Assembly: GCF_006716815.1 (NCBI RefSeq)
Contig: NZ_VFPS01000002.1
Span: forward strand, 124,001-188,000
From: Microbacterium lacticum
Lineage (GTDB): Bacteria > Actinomycetota > Actinomycetes > Actinomycetales > Microbacteriaceae
Direction: 5' to 3'
DNA length: 64,000 bases
Shown here one piece after another: positions 19,606-27,850 of the stretch (position 1 is the first letter of the stretch; each line of letters starts with the position of its first letter). The notes below the pieces were generated by a model. The model did not search any database and was not told the origin of the DNA. It saw only the letters and a program-made list of their open reading frames with translations. A program made the position numbers and the translations under genes.

Positions 19606-20712
19606 GTGAAGCTCACCCGCATCGCCCAGCTGGGCGCTGTCGCCGCCGTCGCGGCCCTCACCCTCACCGCCTGCGCGGCGAACGAGGGCGGCTCCACCGC
19701 CCCCACTTCGTCCGAGTCTCAGGCCGCCGCCCTGAGCGGCAACCTGGTCGGCCAGGGCGCGTCGTCGCAGCAGGTCGCGATCCAGGCGTGGACCGCGGCG
19801 TTCAACCAGACCAACCCCGACGCGGTCGTCGAGTACGACCCGGCCGGCTCGGGCACGGGGCGCGAGTCGTTCCTCGCCGGTGCGGTGAACTTCGCCGGCT
19901 CCGACCGCGCGTTCAAGGTCGACGAGATCGCCAAGGGCGGCTTCGGCGCGTGCGCCGCCGACTCGGGCATCGTCGAGATCCCGGCCTACGTCTCGCCGAT
20001 CGCGATCATCTTCAACGTCCCCGGCGTGAAGTCGCTGAACCTCGACGCGGCGACCGTGTCGGGCATCTTCGCCGGCACGATCACGAAGTGGAACGACCCG
20101 GCGATCGCGGCCGACAACAAGGACGCGACCCTCCCCGACCTCGCGATCAACCCCGTGCACCGCTCCGACAAGTCGGGCACCACGGCGAACTTCACCGACT
20201 ACCTGTCGGCCAACGCGAAAGACGTCTGGACCTGGGGCTCGGTCGAGGAGTGGCCGGCGGGCGTCGTCGGTGAGGCCGCGGAGAAGACCTCGGGCGTCGT
20301 CGAGGCCGTCAAGGCCGGCGAGGGCTCGATCGGGTACGCCGACTCGTCGCAGGCCGCGGGCATCGCGTCGGTCAAGGTCAAGGTCGGCAGCGAGTTCGTC
20401 GAGCACTCCCCCGAGGGTGCCGCGATCGCCCTGGATGCCTCGAAGATCGAGGACGGCCGCACCGACGGCGACCTCGCCTTCGCGATCGACCGCACCACGA
20501 CCGCCTCGGGCGCCTACCCGGTCTTCCTGGTGAGCTACCTCATCGGCTGCGAGCAGTACAAGGACGAGAACGTCGCCGCGCTGACGAAGGCGTTCTTCCA
20601 GACCGCCGTCAGCGAGGAGGGCCAGAGCTCGGCCGCGAAGAACGCCGGCAGCGCGCCGATCTCCGACGACCTGCGCACGCAGTCGCTCGCCGCGATCGAC
20701 CTGATCAAGTGA
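19606..20712 (+). CDS. pstS: Phosphate-binding lipoprotein PstS
   Basis: The 368-residue solute-binding protein delivers phosphate to PstCA. A lipobox LTAC puts the lipid on Cys23. Ligand-binding segments are visible: GQGASSQQ, EYDPAGSGTGRESFLAG, NFAGSDRAF and HRSDKSGTTANFTDYL. GTG 19606 follows AAGGA at 19594, and the earlier in-frame start at 19540 would put residues before the signal peptide, so it is rejected. First gene of the pst operon; a strong hairpin after it may let PstS be made in excess over the membrane subunits. Confidence 0.95.
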   Translation: MKLTRIAQLGAVAAVAALTLTACAANEGGSTAPTSSESQAAALSGNLVGQGASSQQVAIQAWTAAFNQTNPDAVVEYDPAGSGTGRESFLAGAVNFAGSDRAFKVDEIAKGGFGACAADSGIVEIPAYVSPIAIIFNVPGVKSLNLDAATVSGIFAGTITKWNDPAIAADNKDATLPDLAINPVHRSDKSGTTANFTDYLSANAKDVWTWGSVEEWPAGVVGEAAEKTSGVVEAVKAGEGSIGYADSSQAAGIASVKVKVGSEFVEHSPEGAAIALDASKIEDGRTDGDLAFAIDRTTTASGAYPVFLVSYLIGCEQYKDENVAALTKAFFQTAVSEEGQSSAAKNAGSAPISDDLRTQSLAAIDLIK

Positions 20713-20723
20713 TCCCGTCCGGA

Positions 20724-20755
20724 GGGCTTCCCGGCGCCGCGGCGCCGGGGAGCCC
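20724..20755 (+). terminator. GC-rich hairpin between pstS and pstC
   Basis: Arms GGGCTTCCCGGCGCC (20724-20738) and GGCGCCGGGGAGCCC (20741-20755) pair with one G-T wobble. There is no U-run, so it is more likely a leaky terminator or 3' stabiliser of the pstS message. It is followed by a near-repeat of CGATCCGACACC at 20773 and 20800. Confidence 0.6.
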
Positions 20756-20830
20756 TTCGGCCGCCACCCCGTCGATCCGACACCGACCGATCGACACCCC
20801 TCGATCCGACACCCGACAAGAGAGAGCGTG

Positions 20831-21790
20831 ATGACTGCAGAACCCACCGCCACGGGAACGCCTCCCGCGCGGATCACGGCGAAGCAGCGCCCCGGCGATC
20901 TGTGGTTCTCCGGCACCGCGGTCTTCGCGGGGTCGATGATCGTCGTCACCCTCGCGGCGGTCGCGATCTTCCTGATCGTCCAGTCCCTCCCGGCGTTCAG
21001 CGCGAACGCCGACACCGCGTCGCTGCTCACGACGAACTTCTGGGACTACGTGCTGCCGCTCCTGTTCGGCACGATCTGGGCCGCGTTCCTCGCGCTCCTG
21101 GTCGCCGTGCCGCTCTCCCTCGGCATCGCCCTGTTCATCACCCACTACGCCCCGCGCCGGCTCGCGCAGACCCTCGGCTACCTCGTCGACCTGCTGGCCG
21201 CCGTCCCCTCGGTCGTCTACGGCCTCTGGGGCATCCTCGTCTTCGCACCGTCGGTCGTCCCCACCTACAAGTGGCTCAACGAGAACCTCGGCTGGATCCC
21301 GCTGTTCTCGGGCCAGGTGCTCAACTCGGGCCGCACGATCCTCACGGCGGCGCTGGTGCTCGCCGTCATGGTCGTGCCGATCATCACCGCGATCTGCCGC
21401 GAGATCTTCCTGCAGACCCCGACGCTGCACGAGGAGGCCGCCCTCGCCCTCGGCGCCACCCGCTGGGAGATGATCCGCATGGCGGTGCTCCCCTTCGGCC
21501 GCTCGGGCATCGTCTCGGCCTCGATGCTCGGCCTCGGCCGCGCGCTCGGCGAGACCATGGCCGTCGCCATGGTGCTCTCGGCCACGAACGTCGTGACCCT
21601 TCAGCTGCTGACCTCGCAGAACCCGTCGACGATCGCCGCGAACATCGCGCTCACCTTCCCCGAGGCCTACGCCCTCAACATCAACGTGCTGATCGCGACG
21701 GGTCTGATCCTGTTCGTCGTCACCTTCGCCGTCAACGCGGTGGCCCGCTGGATCGTCAGCCGCCGCAAGGAATTCTCGGGAGCGAACTGA
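20831..21790 (+). CDS. pstC: Phosphate ABC transporter permease PstC
   Basis: The 319-residue permease has six hydrophobic helices and the BPD-transporter coupling loop EEAALALGATRWEMIRMAVLP that contacts PstB. LGRALGETMAVAMVL is conserved in PstC/PstA. The ATG at 20831 is chosen over the adjacent GTG at 20828 for spacing from AGAGAG. One base separates its stop from the pstA start. Confidence 0.94.
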   Translation: MTAEPTATGTPPARITAKQRPGDLWFSGTAVFAGSMIVVTLAAVAIFLIVQSLPAFSANADTASLLTTNFWDYVLPLLFGTIWAAFLALLVAVPLSLGIALFITHYAPRRLAQTLGYLVDLLAAVPSVVYGLWGILVFAPSVVPTYKWLNENLGWIPLFSGQVLNSGRTILTAALVLAVMVVPIITAICREIFLQTPTLHEEAALALGATRWEMIRMAVLPFGRSGIVSASMLGLGRALGETMAVAMVLSATNVVTLQLLTSQNPSTIAANIALTFPEAYALNINVLIATGLILFVVTFAVNAVARWIVSRRKEFSGAN

Positions 21791-21791
21791 C

Positions 21792-22892
21792 ATGACCACC
21801 GCGCCCGCGCCCGCACCGGTCCGTCCCGCCGCCAGAACCCACCAGACCCTCACCTCGGGCCACCTGCCGCGCTGGGCCCCGTGGGGCCTGCTCGCCGCCT
21901 CGCTCGTCGTCTTCGGCGCGATCTTCGCGGTGATCGCCGCCGCCTCCGGGGGCGAGTTCTCCGTCACCGGCTGGATCATCCTCTCCGTCGTCGCCTACCT
22001 CGTGCTGATCTACGCGATCTCGCGCATCGTCGAGGGCAGTCGCCGCGCGTTCGACCGGTTCATCACCGGCATCGTCTCCAGCGCCTTCGCGGTGGCGATG
22101 GTGCCGCTCGTCTCGGTCGCCTGGACGGTGATCTCGTACGGCATCGCCCGCTTCGACGGCACCTTCTTCTCCAGCTCGATGCGCGGCATCCTCGGCGAGG
22201 GCGGCGGCGCCGCGCACGCCATCTGGGGCACCGTGCTCATCACGGGCGCCGCCGCGATCATCTCGATCCCGATCGGCCTCATGACGGCGATCTACCTCAT
22301 CGAGTACGGGCAGACCTCGCGCCTCGGCAAGGCGATCACCTTCCTCGTCGACGTGATGACGGGCATCCCGTCGATCGTCGCCGGTCTGTTCGCCTACGCC
22401 CTGTTCGCGCTCATCTTCGGTCCGGGCGTGCGCATGGGCTTCGCCGGAGCGATCGCGCTGTCGGTGCTCATGATCCCGGTCGTCGTGCGATCGAGCGAAG
22501 AGATGCTGCGGCTCGTGCCGAACGAGCTGCGCGAGGCATCCTATGCGCTCGGCGTCCCCAAGTGGCTGACGATCGTGAAGGTCGTGCTGCCCACCTCGAT
22601 CGCCGGCATCATGACCGGTGTCATGCTCGCCATCGCCCGTGTGATCGGCGAGACGGCGCCGCTGCTGATCACGGCCGGCTTCACGGATGCCCTGAACATG
22701 AACCTGTTCGACGGGCGCATGCAGACCCTGCCGGTGTACATCTACTCGCAATACGCGTACAAGGGCATCCCGCCCGAGGCCTACGTCGATCGCGCCTGGG
22801 CCGCCGCGCTCACCCTCATCCTCATCGTCATGGCGCTGAACCTCGTCGCGCGCCTGGTGGCGAAGCTGTTCGCCCCGAAGACCGGCCGCTGA
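21792..22892 (+). CDS. pstA: Phosphate ABC transporter permease PstA
   Basis: The 366-residue permease partners PstC. It has an extended N-terminal region with two additional helices (residues about 35-78) before the six-helix core, a feature of actinobacterial PstA. The ABC-coupling loop is ELREASYALGVPKWLTIVKVVLP, and the conserved VIGETAPLLITAGF follows. Start one base after the pstC stop. Confidence 0.94.
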   Translation: MTTAPAPAPVRPAARTHQTLTSGHLPRWAPWGLLAASLVVFGAIFAVIAAASGGEFSVTGWIILSVVAYLVLIYAISRIVEGSRRAFDRFITGIVSSAFAVAMVPLVSVAWTVISYGIARFDGTFFSSSMRGILGEGGGAAHAIWGTVLITGAAAIISIPIGLMTAIYLIEYGQTSRLGKAITFLVDVMTGIPSIVAGLFAYALFALIFGPGVRMGFAGAIALSVLMIPVVVRSSEEMLRLVPNELREASYALGVPKWLTIVKVVLPTSIAGIMTGVMLAIARVIGETAPLLITAGFTDALNMNLFDGRMQTLPVYIYSQYAYKGIPPEAYVDRAWAAALTLILIVMALNLVARLVAKLFAPKTGR

Positions 22893-22934
22893 GCCCCGAC
22901 CCCTCGGCCTCCCCGAAACACCGTTAGGAACCTC

Positions 22935-23714
22935 GTGTCCAAGAGCATCGAAGTCAACGACCTCAACGTCTACTACGGCGACTTCCTCGCCGTCGAGGGC
23001 GTGTCCCTCGAGATCCAGCCGCGCAGCGTCACCGCGTTCATCGGCCCGTCGGGCTGCGGCAAGTCGACGTTCCTGCGCACCCTCAACCGCATGCACGAGG
23101 TCATCCCCGGCGCGCGCGTCGAGGGCGAGGTGCTGCTCGACGGCGACGACCTGTACGCGCAGGGTGTTGACCCCGTGCTCGTGCGCCGCCAGGTGGGCAT
23201 GGTCTTCCAGCGCCCGAACCCGTTCCCCACGATGTCGATCAAGGAGAATGTGCTGGCGGGCGTGAAGCTCAACAACAAGCGCATCTCGAAGTCCGACGCT
23301 GATGCGCTGGTCGAGCGATCGCTGAAGGGCGCGAACCTCTGGAACGAGGTCAAGGACCGCCTCGACAAGCCGGGGTCGGGCCTCTCCGGCGGCCAGCAGC
23401 AGCGTCTGTGCATCGCCCGCGCCATCGCGGTCTCGCCCGACGTGCTGCTGATGGACGAGCCGTGCTCGGCGCTCGACCCGATCTCGACGTTCGCGATCGA
23501 GGAGCTCATCCAGGAGCTCAAGCAGGAGTACACGATCGTGATCGTGACCCACAACATGCAGCAGGCCTCGCGCGTCAGCGACAAGACGGCGTTCTTCAAC
23601 ATCGCCGGCACCGGCAAGCCCGGCAAGCTCATCGAGTACAACACCACCGACGCGATCTTCACGACCCCGTCGGTGCAGGCGACCGAGGACTACGTCTCCG
23701 GCCGCTTCGGGTGA
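22935..23714 (+). CDS. pstB: Phosphate ABC transporter ATPase PstB
   Basis: The 259-residue ATPase powers phosphate import. Walker A is GPSGCGKST (residues about 36-44), the Q-loop VFQRPNPFP, the signature [15 protein letters not shown], Walker [14 protein letters not shown] and the H-loop VTHNMQQA. The length is standard for PstB. GTG start after AGGAAC. Last gene of the pst operon; hairpin repeat copy B begins 38 bases after its stop. Confidence 0.96.
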   Translation: MSKSIEVNDLNVYYGDFLAVEGVSLEIQPRSVTAFIGPSGCGKSTFLRTLNRMHEVIPGARVEGEVLLDGDDLYAQGVDPVLVRRQVGMVFQRPNPFPTMSIKENVLAGVKLNNKRISKSDADALVERSLKGANLWNEVKDRLDKPGSGLSGGQQQRLCIARAIAVSPDVLLMDEPCSALDPISTFAIEELIQELKQEYTIVIVTHNMQQASRVSDKTAFFNIAGTGKPGKLIEYNTTDAIFTTPSVQATEDYVSGRFG

Positions 23715-23752
23715 CGCCCCGCGGGGCGCTGCTGCTGGCGGCGCCGCCGTCG

Positions 23753-23830
23753 CAACTGCAAGGGATCGTGCGCGACACGCCGTGACCGCGGCCGCCGCCC
23801 CGGCGTGTCGCTCCCGCGGCCTTGCAGTCC
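23753..23830 (+). repeat. 78-bp hairpin repeat, copy B
   Basis: Arms 23753-23782 and 23801-23830 flank an 18-base loop. The first 30 bases differ from copy A at a single position. The outer arm ends match except for two bases. It lies between pstB and the DUF559 gene, in the same orientation as copy A and inverted relative to copy C. Confidence 0.85.
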
Positions 23831-23923
23831 GGGTTTGTCCACAGGAGCAGAAAATCGTGGATCCATCCACATTCGCGGGTTCTCGACGCCCGCGGCGGGC
23901 GCGCACACGGCACCGTGGTCGGC

Positions 23924-24742
23924 ATGTGTTCGTCCGCTCCCGGCATCTTCACCCCGGCGTCGCTGCGTCGGTGCGGAATCGGCCGTGCCGAGATGCGACG
24001 ACAGGTGGATGCCGGGGCGCTCGCGCGTGCGCGACGGGGCGTCTACACGGCATCCGATGTCTGCTCCCCCGTCCGTCTCGCCGCCGCGCACGGCGGTCGC
24101 GTCGCGTGCATCACGGCGGCGCGGCACCTGGGCCTGTGGGTCCTCACGGACGACGTGCGTGCGCACGTCTGGCTCTGCGACGGGCAGCGTTCGTACCACC
24201 CGCCCGGGTGCGCGTGCGTGGAGCACTGGGAGGCGGGTCCGCTCGGGCCACCCGACGAGGCGCCGTCGGTGCCCCGCATCCTGCACCAGGTCTTCCGCTG
24301 TCACGGCGTGGAGGAGTTCTTCGTCGTGCTCGAATCGGCACGGCGACAGGGGCTCATCGACGCGCGCGGACTCCGCTGGCTGCGAGCCCGTGCGAACCGC
24401 GCGATGCGCGAAGCGCTCGCCCTCGCCCGTGACGACGCCGACAGCGGACTCGAGTCGCTGTTGCGCTGGCGGCTGCGGCGGCTCGGCCTTCGGGTGCGCA
24501 CGCAGCGCCGGGTCGCGAGCGTCGGCCGCGTCGACGCCCTGATCGGCGACCGGCTGATCGTCGAGGCGGACGGCGCGCTCAACCACGACGGCGTCGCGCT
24601 GCGGCACAAAGACCTCGTGCGCGATGCGAACGCGGCGGCGTGGGGCTACGTCACGCTGCGGTTCGACTACGCGCTGATCGTGCACGACTGGGACCTCGTC
24701 GAGGCGGCCATCCTGGGCTCACTCGCCACCCTCGCGCCATGA
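23924..24742 (+). CDS. DUF559 (Vsr-like) nuclease-domain protein with AbiEi-like N-terminus
   Basis: The 272-residue protein has an N-terminal AbiEi-antitoxin-like helix-turn-helix region (FTPASLRRCGIGRAEMRRQVDAG, RARRGVYTASD) and a C-terminal DUF559 domain of the PD-(D/E)XK nuclease superfamily. The catalytic pattern is visible as RVDALIGDRLIVEADG (Asp, then Glu-x-Asp), followed by GYVTLRFDYALIVHDWD. Relatives are common and multi-copy in actinobacteria; their substrates are unproven. ATG 23924 is chosen because upstream codons read into non-coding hairpin sequence. The gene is flanked on both sides by inverted 78-bp hairpin repeats. Confidence 0.8.
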   Translation: MCSSAPGIFTPASLRRCGIGRAEMRRQVDAGALARARRGVYTASDVCSPVRLAAAHGGRVACITAARHLGLWVLTDDVRAHVWLCDGQRSYHPPGCACVEHWEAGPLGPPDEAPSVPRILHQVFRCHGVEEFFVVLESARRQGLIDARGLRWLRARANRAMREALALARDDADSGLESLLRWRLRRLGLRVRTQRRVASVGRVDALIGDRLIVEADGALNHDGVALRHKDLVRDANAAAWGYVTLRFDYALIVHDWDLVEAAILGSLATLAP

Positions 24743-24803
24743 GCTCGCGCCGCCCCCTCGCCCGCCCTCGCGCCGCCGCCCTCGCCCGCCCAGGCACGCG
24801 CCC

Positions 24804-24881
24804 GAACTGCAAGGCCGCGGCGACGACACGCCGGGCGCGGGGCCGCGGCGGCGGCGTGTCGCGCGCGATCCCTTGCAGTTC
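24804..24881 (-). repeat. 78-bp hairpin repeat, copy C (inverted)
   Basis: Arms 24804-24833 and 24852-24881 flank an 18-base loop. Read on the minus strand, its first 30 bases match copies A and B at 27-28 positions, so it faces copy B across the DUF559 gene. It ends 32 bases before the pabC-like stop. Confidence 0.85.
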
Positions 24882-24912
24882 GGGCGGCGTGCGGGCAGCG
24901 CCGAGGAGGGGG

Positions 24913-25797
24913 TCAGTCGCGGGGGCTGAGGAGGTAGTCGTTGAGGGATGCCGTGAACGAGGCATCCACCGCGAGCGGCGCATCGTCGATCGCGACGAGC
25001 GGCGCGGCGAGGCGCACGCTCGAGACGAGCCAGGCCGCGTCGGCGGCGGGCAGCGTCTCGGCGGGGATGGTCTCGTAGCCGACCGTGAACCCCCGCGAGA
25101 CGAGGTGCTCGAACAGGCTCAGCTGGGTCGTTCCGTGCAGGATGCCGGCGTTCGGGGCGGGCGTGATGAACGTGCTGCCGCGGCGGAGGATCAGCGACGC
25201 GGTCGGCGCCTCGAGCACGAATCCGTCGCTCGTCGTGAAGATCGCGTCGTCGGCGCCGCGCCGTTTCGCCTCGCGCAGCGCGGCCATGTTGACGGCGTAC
25301 GACAGGGTCTTCGCGCCGAGGAGCAGCCACGGCGCGTGCGCGGGCGTCGCGAGAGAGTACCCGCGGTCGAGCGTGACGGCACGGATGCCCTCGGTGCGCG
25401 CCCGTGAGAAATCGGATGCCTCAGCCGCCGTCACCCACGCCGTCGGCGCCGGCCCATGCTCGACGCCGCGGCTGAGGATCAGCTTGATGACCGCCTCACC
25501 GGCGCCGCACCGCTCCGCGGCGAGAGCGACGGCCGCGCGCCACTGGGCGATATTGGGTTCCGGCAGGTCGCACAGCTGCGCGGAATGTGCGAGGCGCTCG
25601 AGGTGCGCGCTCACCTCCTGCGGATGCCCGTCGACGACGCCGATCGACTCGAAGATGCCGTCGCCGCGCTGGGTGCTGAGCTCCCCCACCGTGAGGGCGG
25701 GGGCGGCCGGGTCGAGCTCGGTGAAGGTGTCGAGATAGTCGGCGCGGTCGTCGCCGGATGCCACGGGGTCGATCATCAGTGCGAAGCGCCAAGCCAT
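24913..25797 (-). CDS. pabC: Class IV aminotransferase, probable aminodeoxychorismate lyase
   Basis: The 294-residue PLP enzyme has the class IV fold. RGDGIFESIGVVDG is the N-terminal signature, the PLP lysine is probably in LLGAKTLSYAVNM (near residue 165), and DGFVLEAPTASLIL and TPAPNAGILHGTTQ bind the cofactor phosphate. PabC releases p-aminobenzoate for folate; branched-chain or D-amino-acid aminotransferases are the alternatives, and the sequence does not separate them firmly. The start sits just after a TAGGCT box at 25808-25803, so the message is probably leaderless. Confidence 0.75.
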   Translation of the reverse strand: MAWRFALMIDPVASGDDRADYLDTFTELDPAAPALTVGELSTQRGDGIFESIGVVDGHPQEVSAHLERLAHSAQLCDLPEPNIAQWRAAVALAAERCGAGEAVIKLILSRGVEHGPAPTAWVTAAEASDFSRARTEGIRAVTLDRGYSLATPAHAPWLLLGAKTLSYAVNMAALREAKRRGADDAIFTTSDGFVLEAPTASLILRRGSTFITPAPNAGILHGTTQLSLFEHLVSRGFTVGYETIPAETLPAADAAWLVSSVRLAAPLVAIDDAPLAVDASFTASLNDYLLSPRD

Positions 25798-25873
25798 GCG
25801 CCGAGCCTACGCCGCGCGACGGGCAGCGATGAGCATCGGCGGGAACGCGCGGGAATGCCGGGCCGCGCCCCTC

Positions 25874-25965
25874 GGTTACACTGGATCAGCCGGGCCGCAG
25901 TAACCCCGGGCTCCATCTTTCGCCGCTATGAGCGGCCTCGCGCCGAGAGGCGTTCTGCGGCCCGG
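25874..25965. other. Candidate structured RNA or complex terminator in a 226-bp gap
   Basis: An 11-bp perfect long-range stem joins 25890-25900 (CCGGGCCGCAG) to 25955-25965. Inside it are a GCCGC/GCGGC hairpin (25922-25936) and a CCTC/GAGG hairpin near 25937. GGTTAC (25874) can also pair with GTAACC (25900), crossing the long stem as a pseudoknot would. The region lies between the leaderless pabC-like gene and the stop of a small ORF, both on the minus strand. No tRNA, 4.5S or known riboswitch motif is recognised. Confidence 0.4.
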
Positions 25966-26023
25966 CACTTCTCTGCCCGGGCGCCGGGCCAGCGCCGAAT
26001 CAGCGCCGCCGCGGACCCGCCGA

Positions 26024-26233
26024 TCAGGGCCGCCGCCGCGCCGAACGCTCGTTGCCCCGCTTGTCGTTCCCGGTCGCCCGCGCCATCACCAGCTGCGGAT
26101 CGCCGCGCTCGACTTCGGTGAGAAACCGGTCGGCGGCCGCGGCGCGGAGCGTCGTCGCGAGGCGCCCGTGGTGCCGGATGACCACCGCGCCGCCGCGCAC
26201 CTCGTACTCGAATCCGTTCGGCACACCCGCCAT
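26024..26233 (-). CDS. Conserved 69-residue hypothetical protein
   Basis: The small protein opens MAGVPNGFEYEVRGGAVVIRHHGRLATTLR and ends with a basic GNDKRGNERSARRRP tail. Short actinobacterial proteins with this GFEYEVRG...VVIRHHGR...GNxKRGNER pattern are familiar, but none has a known role. The fold looks like a few beta strands plus one helix and a basic tail, which could bind nucleic acid. It follows the 216-residue gene by 15 bases and is probably co-transcribed with it. Confidence 0.7.
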   Translation of the reverse strand: MAGVPNGFEYEVRGGAVVIRHHGRLATTLRAAAADRFLTEVERGDPQLVMARATGNDKRGNERSARRRP

Positions 26234-26248
26234 CGCGTCCGCCGCGAT

Positions 26249-26899
26249 TCAGGTCAGCGAATGGCGGCGCCACAGCCCCGCACACGTCGTGAGTTCGCCG
26301 GCGTAGGTGTCGAGTCGCAGCGCGCGCGTGGTGAGGGCCGCGGCGCGGTCGGGCTCGGCGGCGTCGTAGTCGTCGGCGAGGTCGGCGGCGCCGGCGGCCT
26401 CGACGCGGCAGAACGAGGCGGCCCGCTCGAGGGCGACGGCGAAGTCGCCGGTGAACACGCCGCGGAGGATCTCGTCGACGAGCGCCATCAGCTCTTCCGG
26501 GCCGGCCGGCGTCGGGGCTCCCGCGACGACGATGTCGACGCCGTGGCGCACGGTGCGGCCGCGTTCGTAGAGGAGCGCCGCCGTGCGCGCGTCGTCGCGC
26601 ACCATCAGCTGCAGCAGGTACAGCCGCCACAGCGCGCCGGGCAGCGAGGATGCCGGTGAGTGCGACCACAGCTCGGCGAGGGTGTCGATGCCGTGCGTGT
26701 CGGTGAGCGTCACGAGGCGATCCACGACCTCGTCGGAGGGCTCGTCGCGCACCCGCGTCAGCAGAGCGAATGCCGTGGCGTGCGCCGCACGCGAGACCTC
26801 GGCCGGATCGGTGGAACCGTATCGACGGTCGAAGGTCGACGCCGGGCGCTGCACCGGGCGGTGGTATTCGCGGGGGGTCTCGCTCCGGTCATCGCTCAC
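26249..26899 (-). CDS. Conserved actinobacterial protein of unknown function
   Basis: The 216-residue protein is mostly helical, with acidic and Ala-rich stretches (PSDEVVDRLVTLTDTHGIDTLAELWSHS, RDDARTAALLYERGR, GPEELMALVDEILRGVFTGDFAVALERAASF). Homologues in Microbacteriaceae sometimes carry the misleading name RNA polymerase subunit beta, but nothing of that subunit is present. No catalytic motif or membrane segment is visible. It lies between the rskA stop and the 69-residue gene on the same strand. Confidence 0.7.
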   Translation of the reverse strand: MSDDRSETPREYHRPVQRPASTFDRRYGSTDPAEVSRAAHATAFALLTRVRDEPSDEVVDRLVTLTDTHGIDTLAELWSHSPASSLPGALWRLYLLQLMVRDDARTAALLYERGRTVRHGVDIVVAGAPTPAGPEELMALVDEILRGVFTGDFAVALERAASFCRVEAAGAADLADDYDAAEPDRAAALTTRALRLDTYAGELTTCAGLWRRHSLT

Positions 26900-26919
26900 C
26901 CGACCAGGCTACCCGGGCC

Positions 26920-27846
26920 TCAGGCGGTCGGTATCGCGAACAGCGGGTCGGTCGTGGGGGCGCCGCCGGGCGCGCCGCCGGCGGGTTCGACGGTCACGGC
27001 GATGGTGTCGCCCGGCTCCATCGTGCCGGCGAGCTCCGCGGTCGCGGCGGTGCCGTCGGCGGCGAACGTGCCGGCAGAGATCGGCGCATCGCCGCGCACG
27101 TACCAGAGCTCGAACGTCCGGTCGGAGGGGAGCGTCGGCAGCCCCTCGGCGACGAGCACGACCTTGCCGACGCTCGGCGACCAGTGCACCGTCGCGGTGC
27201 CGCCCCCGAAGTCGGTCTGCGCGGCGGCGGCGTCGGGCGCGGCCTCGATCTGCTCGAGCGCGGTCACGGCCGTCGGCGTGCGCCACAGGTCGGCGATCGC
27301 CCCGGTCCCCCACCCGATGCCGACAAGCAGCGCGATCGAGGCGACGAGCGCGAATACCCCGCGACTCCAGTTGCGGCGCTGCACGGCCTGCACGACCTCC
27401 GTCGGCGGCGAGACGGGCTCCGTCCGCGGGGCGGGTTCGGCGGGTTCGGCGGGCCCGGCGGGCTCGGCCGCCTCAGCGTCCTCACCCGGCTCATCGACCT
27501 CCGAAACCTCCGCCGGGACGGATGCCACGGCGTCCATCGCCACCGTCGCTTCGGCATCGGCAGGCTGGCGCGATGTGGCATCCACGGCGCCCAGCGGCTC
27601 CACGCCGGGCGCAGCGCCCGCCGGCTCGACCGCGATCGCGCGCAGCAGCGCGGAGCGGGCGCCAAGCGGCGGCGACACAGGCGCGGCCCCTTCGGCGAGC
27701 GCCGCGGCCGTCTCCGCATCGGCCTCGACGATGCCGCGCCACTCGGGGTGCGCGGCCAAGGCATCCTGGTAGGCCTGCTCGTCCTCCGGCGAGAGCGCAG
27801 CGACGGCGTGACCGGCCGACAGCTCGGCGAACTCGTGCACGTTCAT
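26920..27846 (-). CDS. rskA: Anti-sigma factor RskA family
   Basis: The 308-residue protein has a cytosolic anti-sigma N-terminus (MNVHEFAELSAGHAVAALSPEDEQ), a long Pro/Ala/Glu-rich linker, one membrane helix (GVFALVASIALLVGIGWGTG, near residues 185-205) and an extracytoplasmic RskA domain (WSPSVGKVVLVAEGLPTLPSDRTFELWYVRG). It should hold SigK inactive until its outer domain is proteolysed. It starts 4 bases after the sigK stop, so the two are co-translated. The linker is longer than usual. Confidence 0.9.
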   Translation of the reverse strand: MNVHEFAELSAGHAVAALSPEDEQAYQDALAAHPEWRGIVEADAETAAALAEGAAPVSPPLGARSALLRAIAVEPAGAAPGVEPLGAVDATSRQPADAEATVAMDAVASVPAEVSEVDEPGEDAEAAEPAGPAEPAEPAPRTEPVSPPTEVVQAVQRRNWSRGVFALVASIALLVGIGWGTGAIADLWRTPTAVTALEQIEAAPDAAAAQTDFGGGTATVHWSPSVGKVVLVAEGLPTLPSDRTFELWYVRGDAPISAGTFAADGTAATAELAGTMEPGDTIAVTVEPAGGAPGGAPTTDPLFAIPTA

Positions 27847-27850
27847 CTCG

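Noticed and set aside
20705..23906. Long minus-strand frames opposite pstC, pstA and pstB
   Set aside because: His/Asp/Arg-rich translations with no family motif, antisense to well-supported transporter genes.
4551..24881. The hairpin repeats as a CRISPR or terminator family
   Set aside because: Copies are far apart with no spacers or cas genes, and they lack U-runs; the regular loop length points elsewhere.
25874..25965. 4.5S RNA, tmRNA or T-box leader
   Set aside because: No GGAAG SRP motif, no tRNA-like end with TTCRA loop, and no T-box GGTGG sequence is present.
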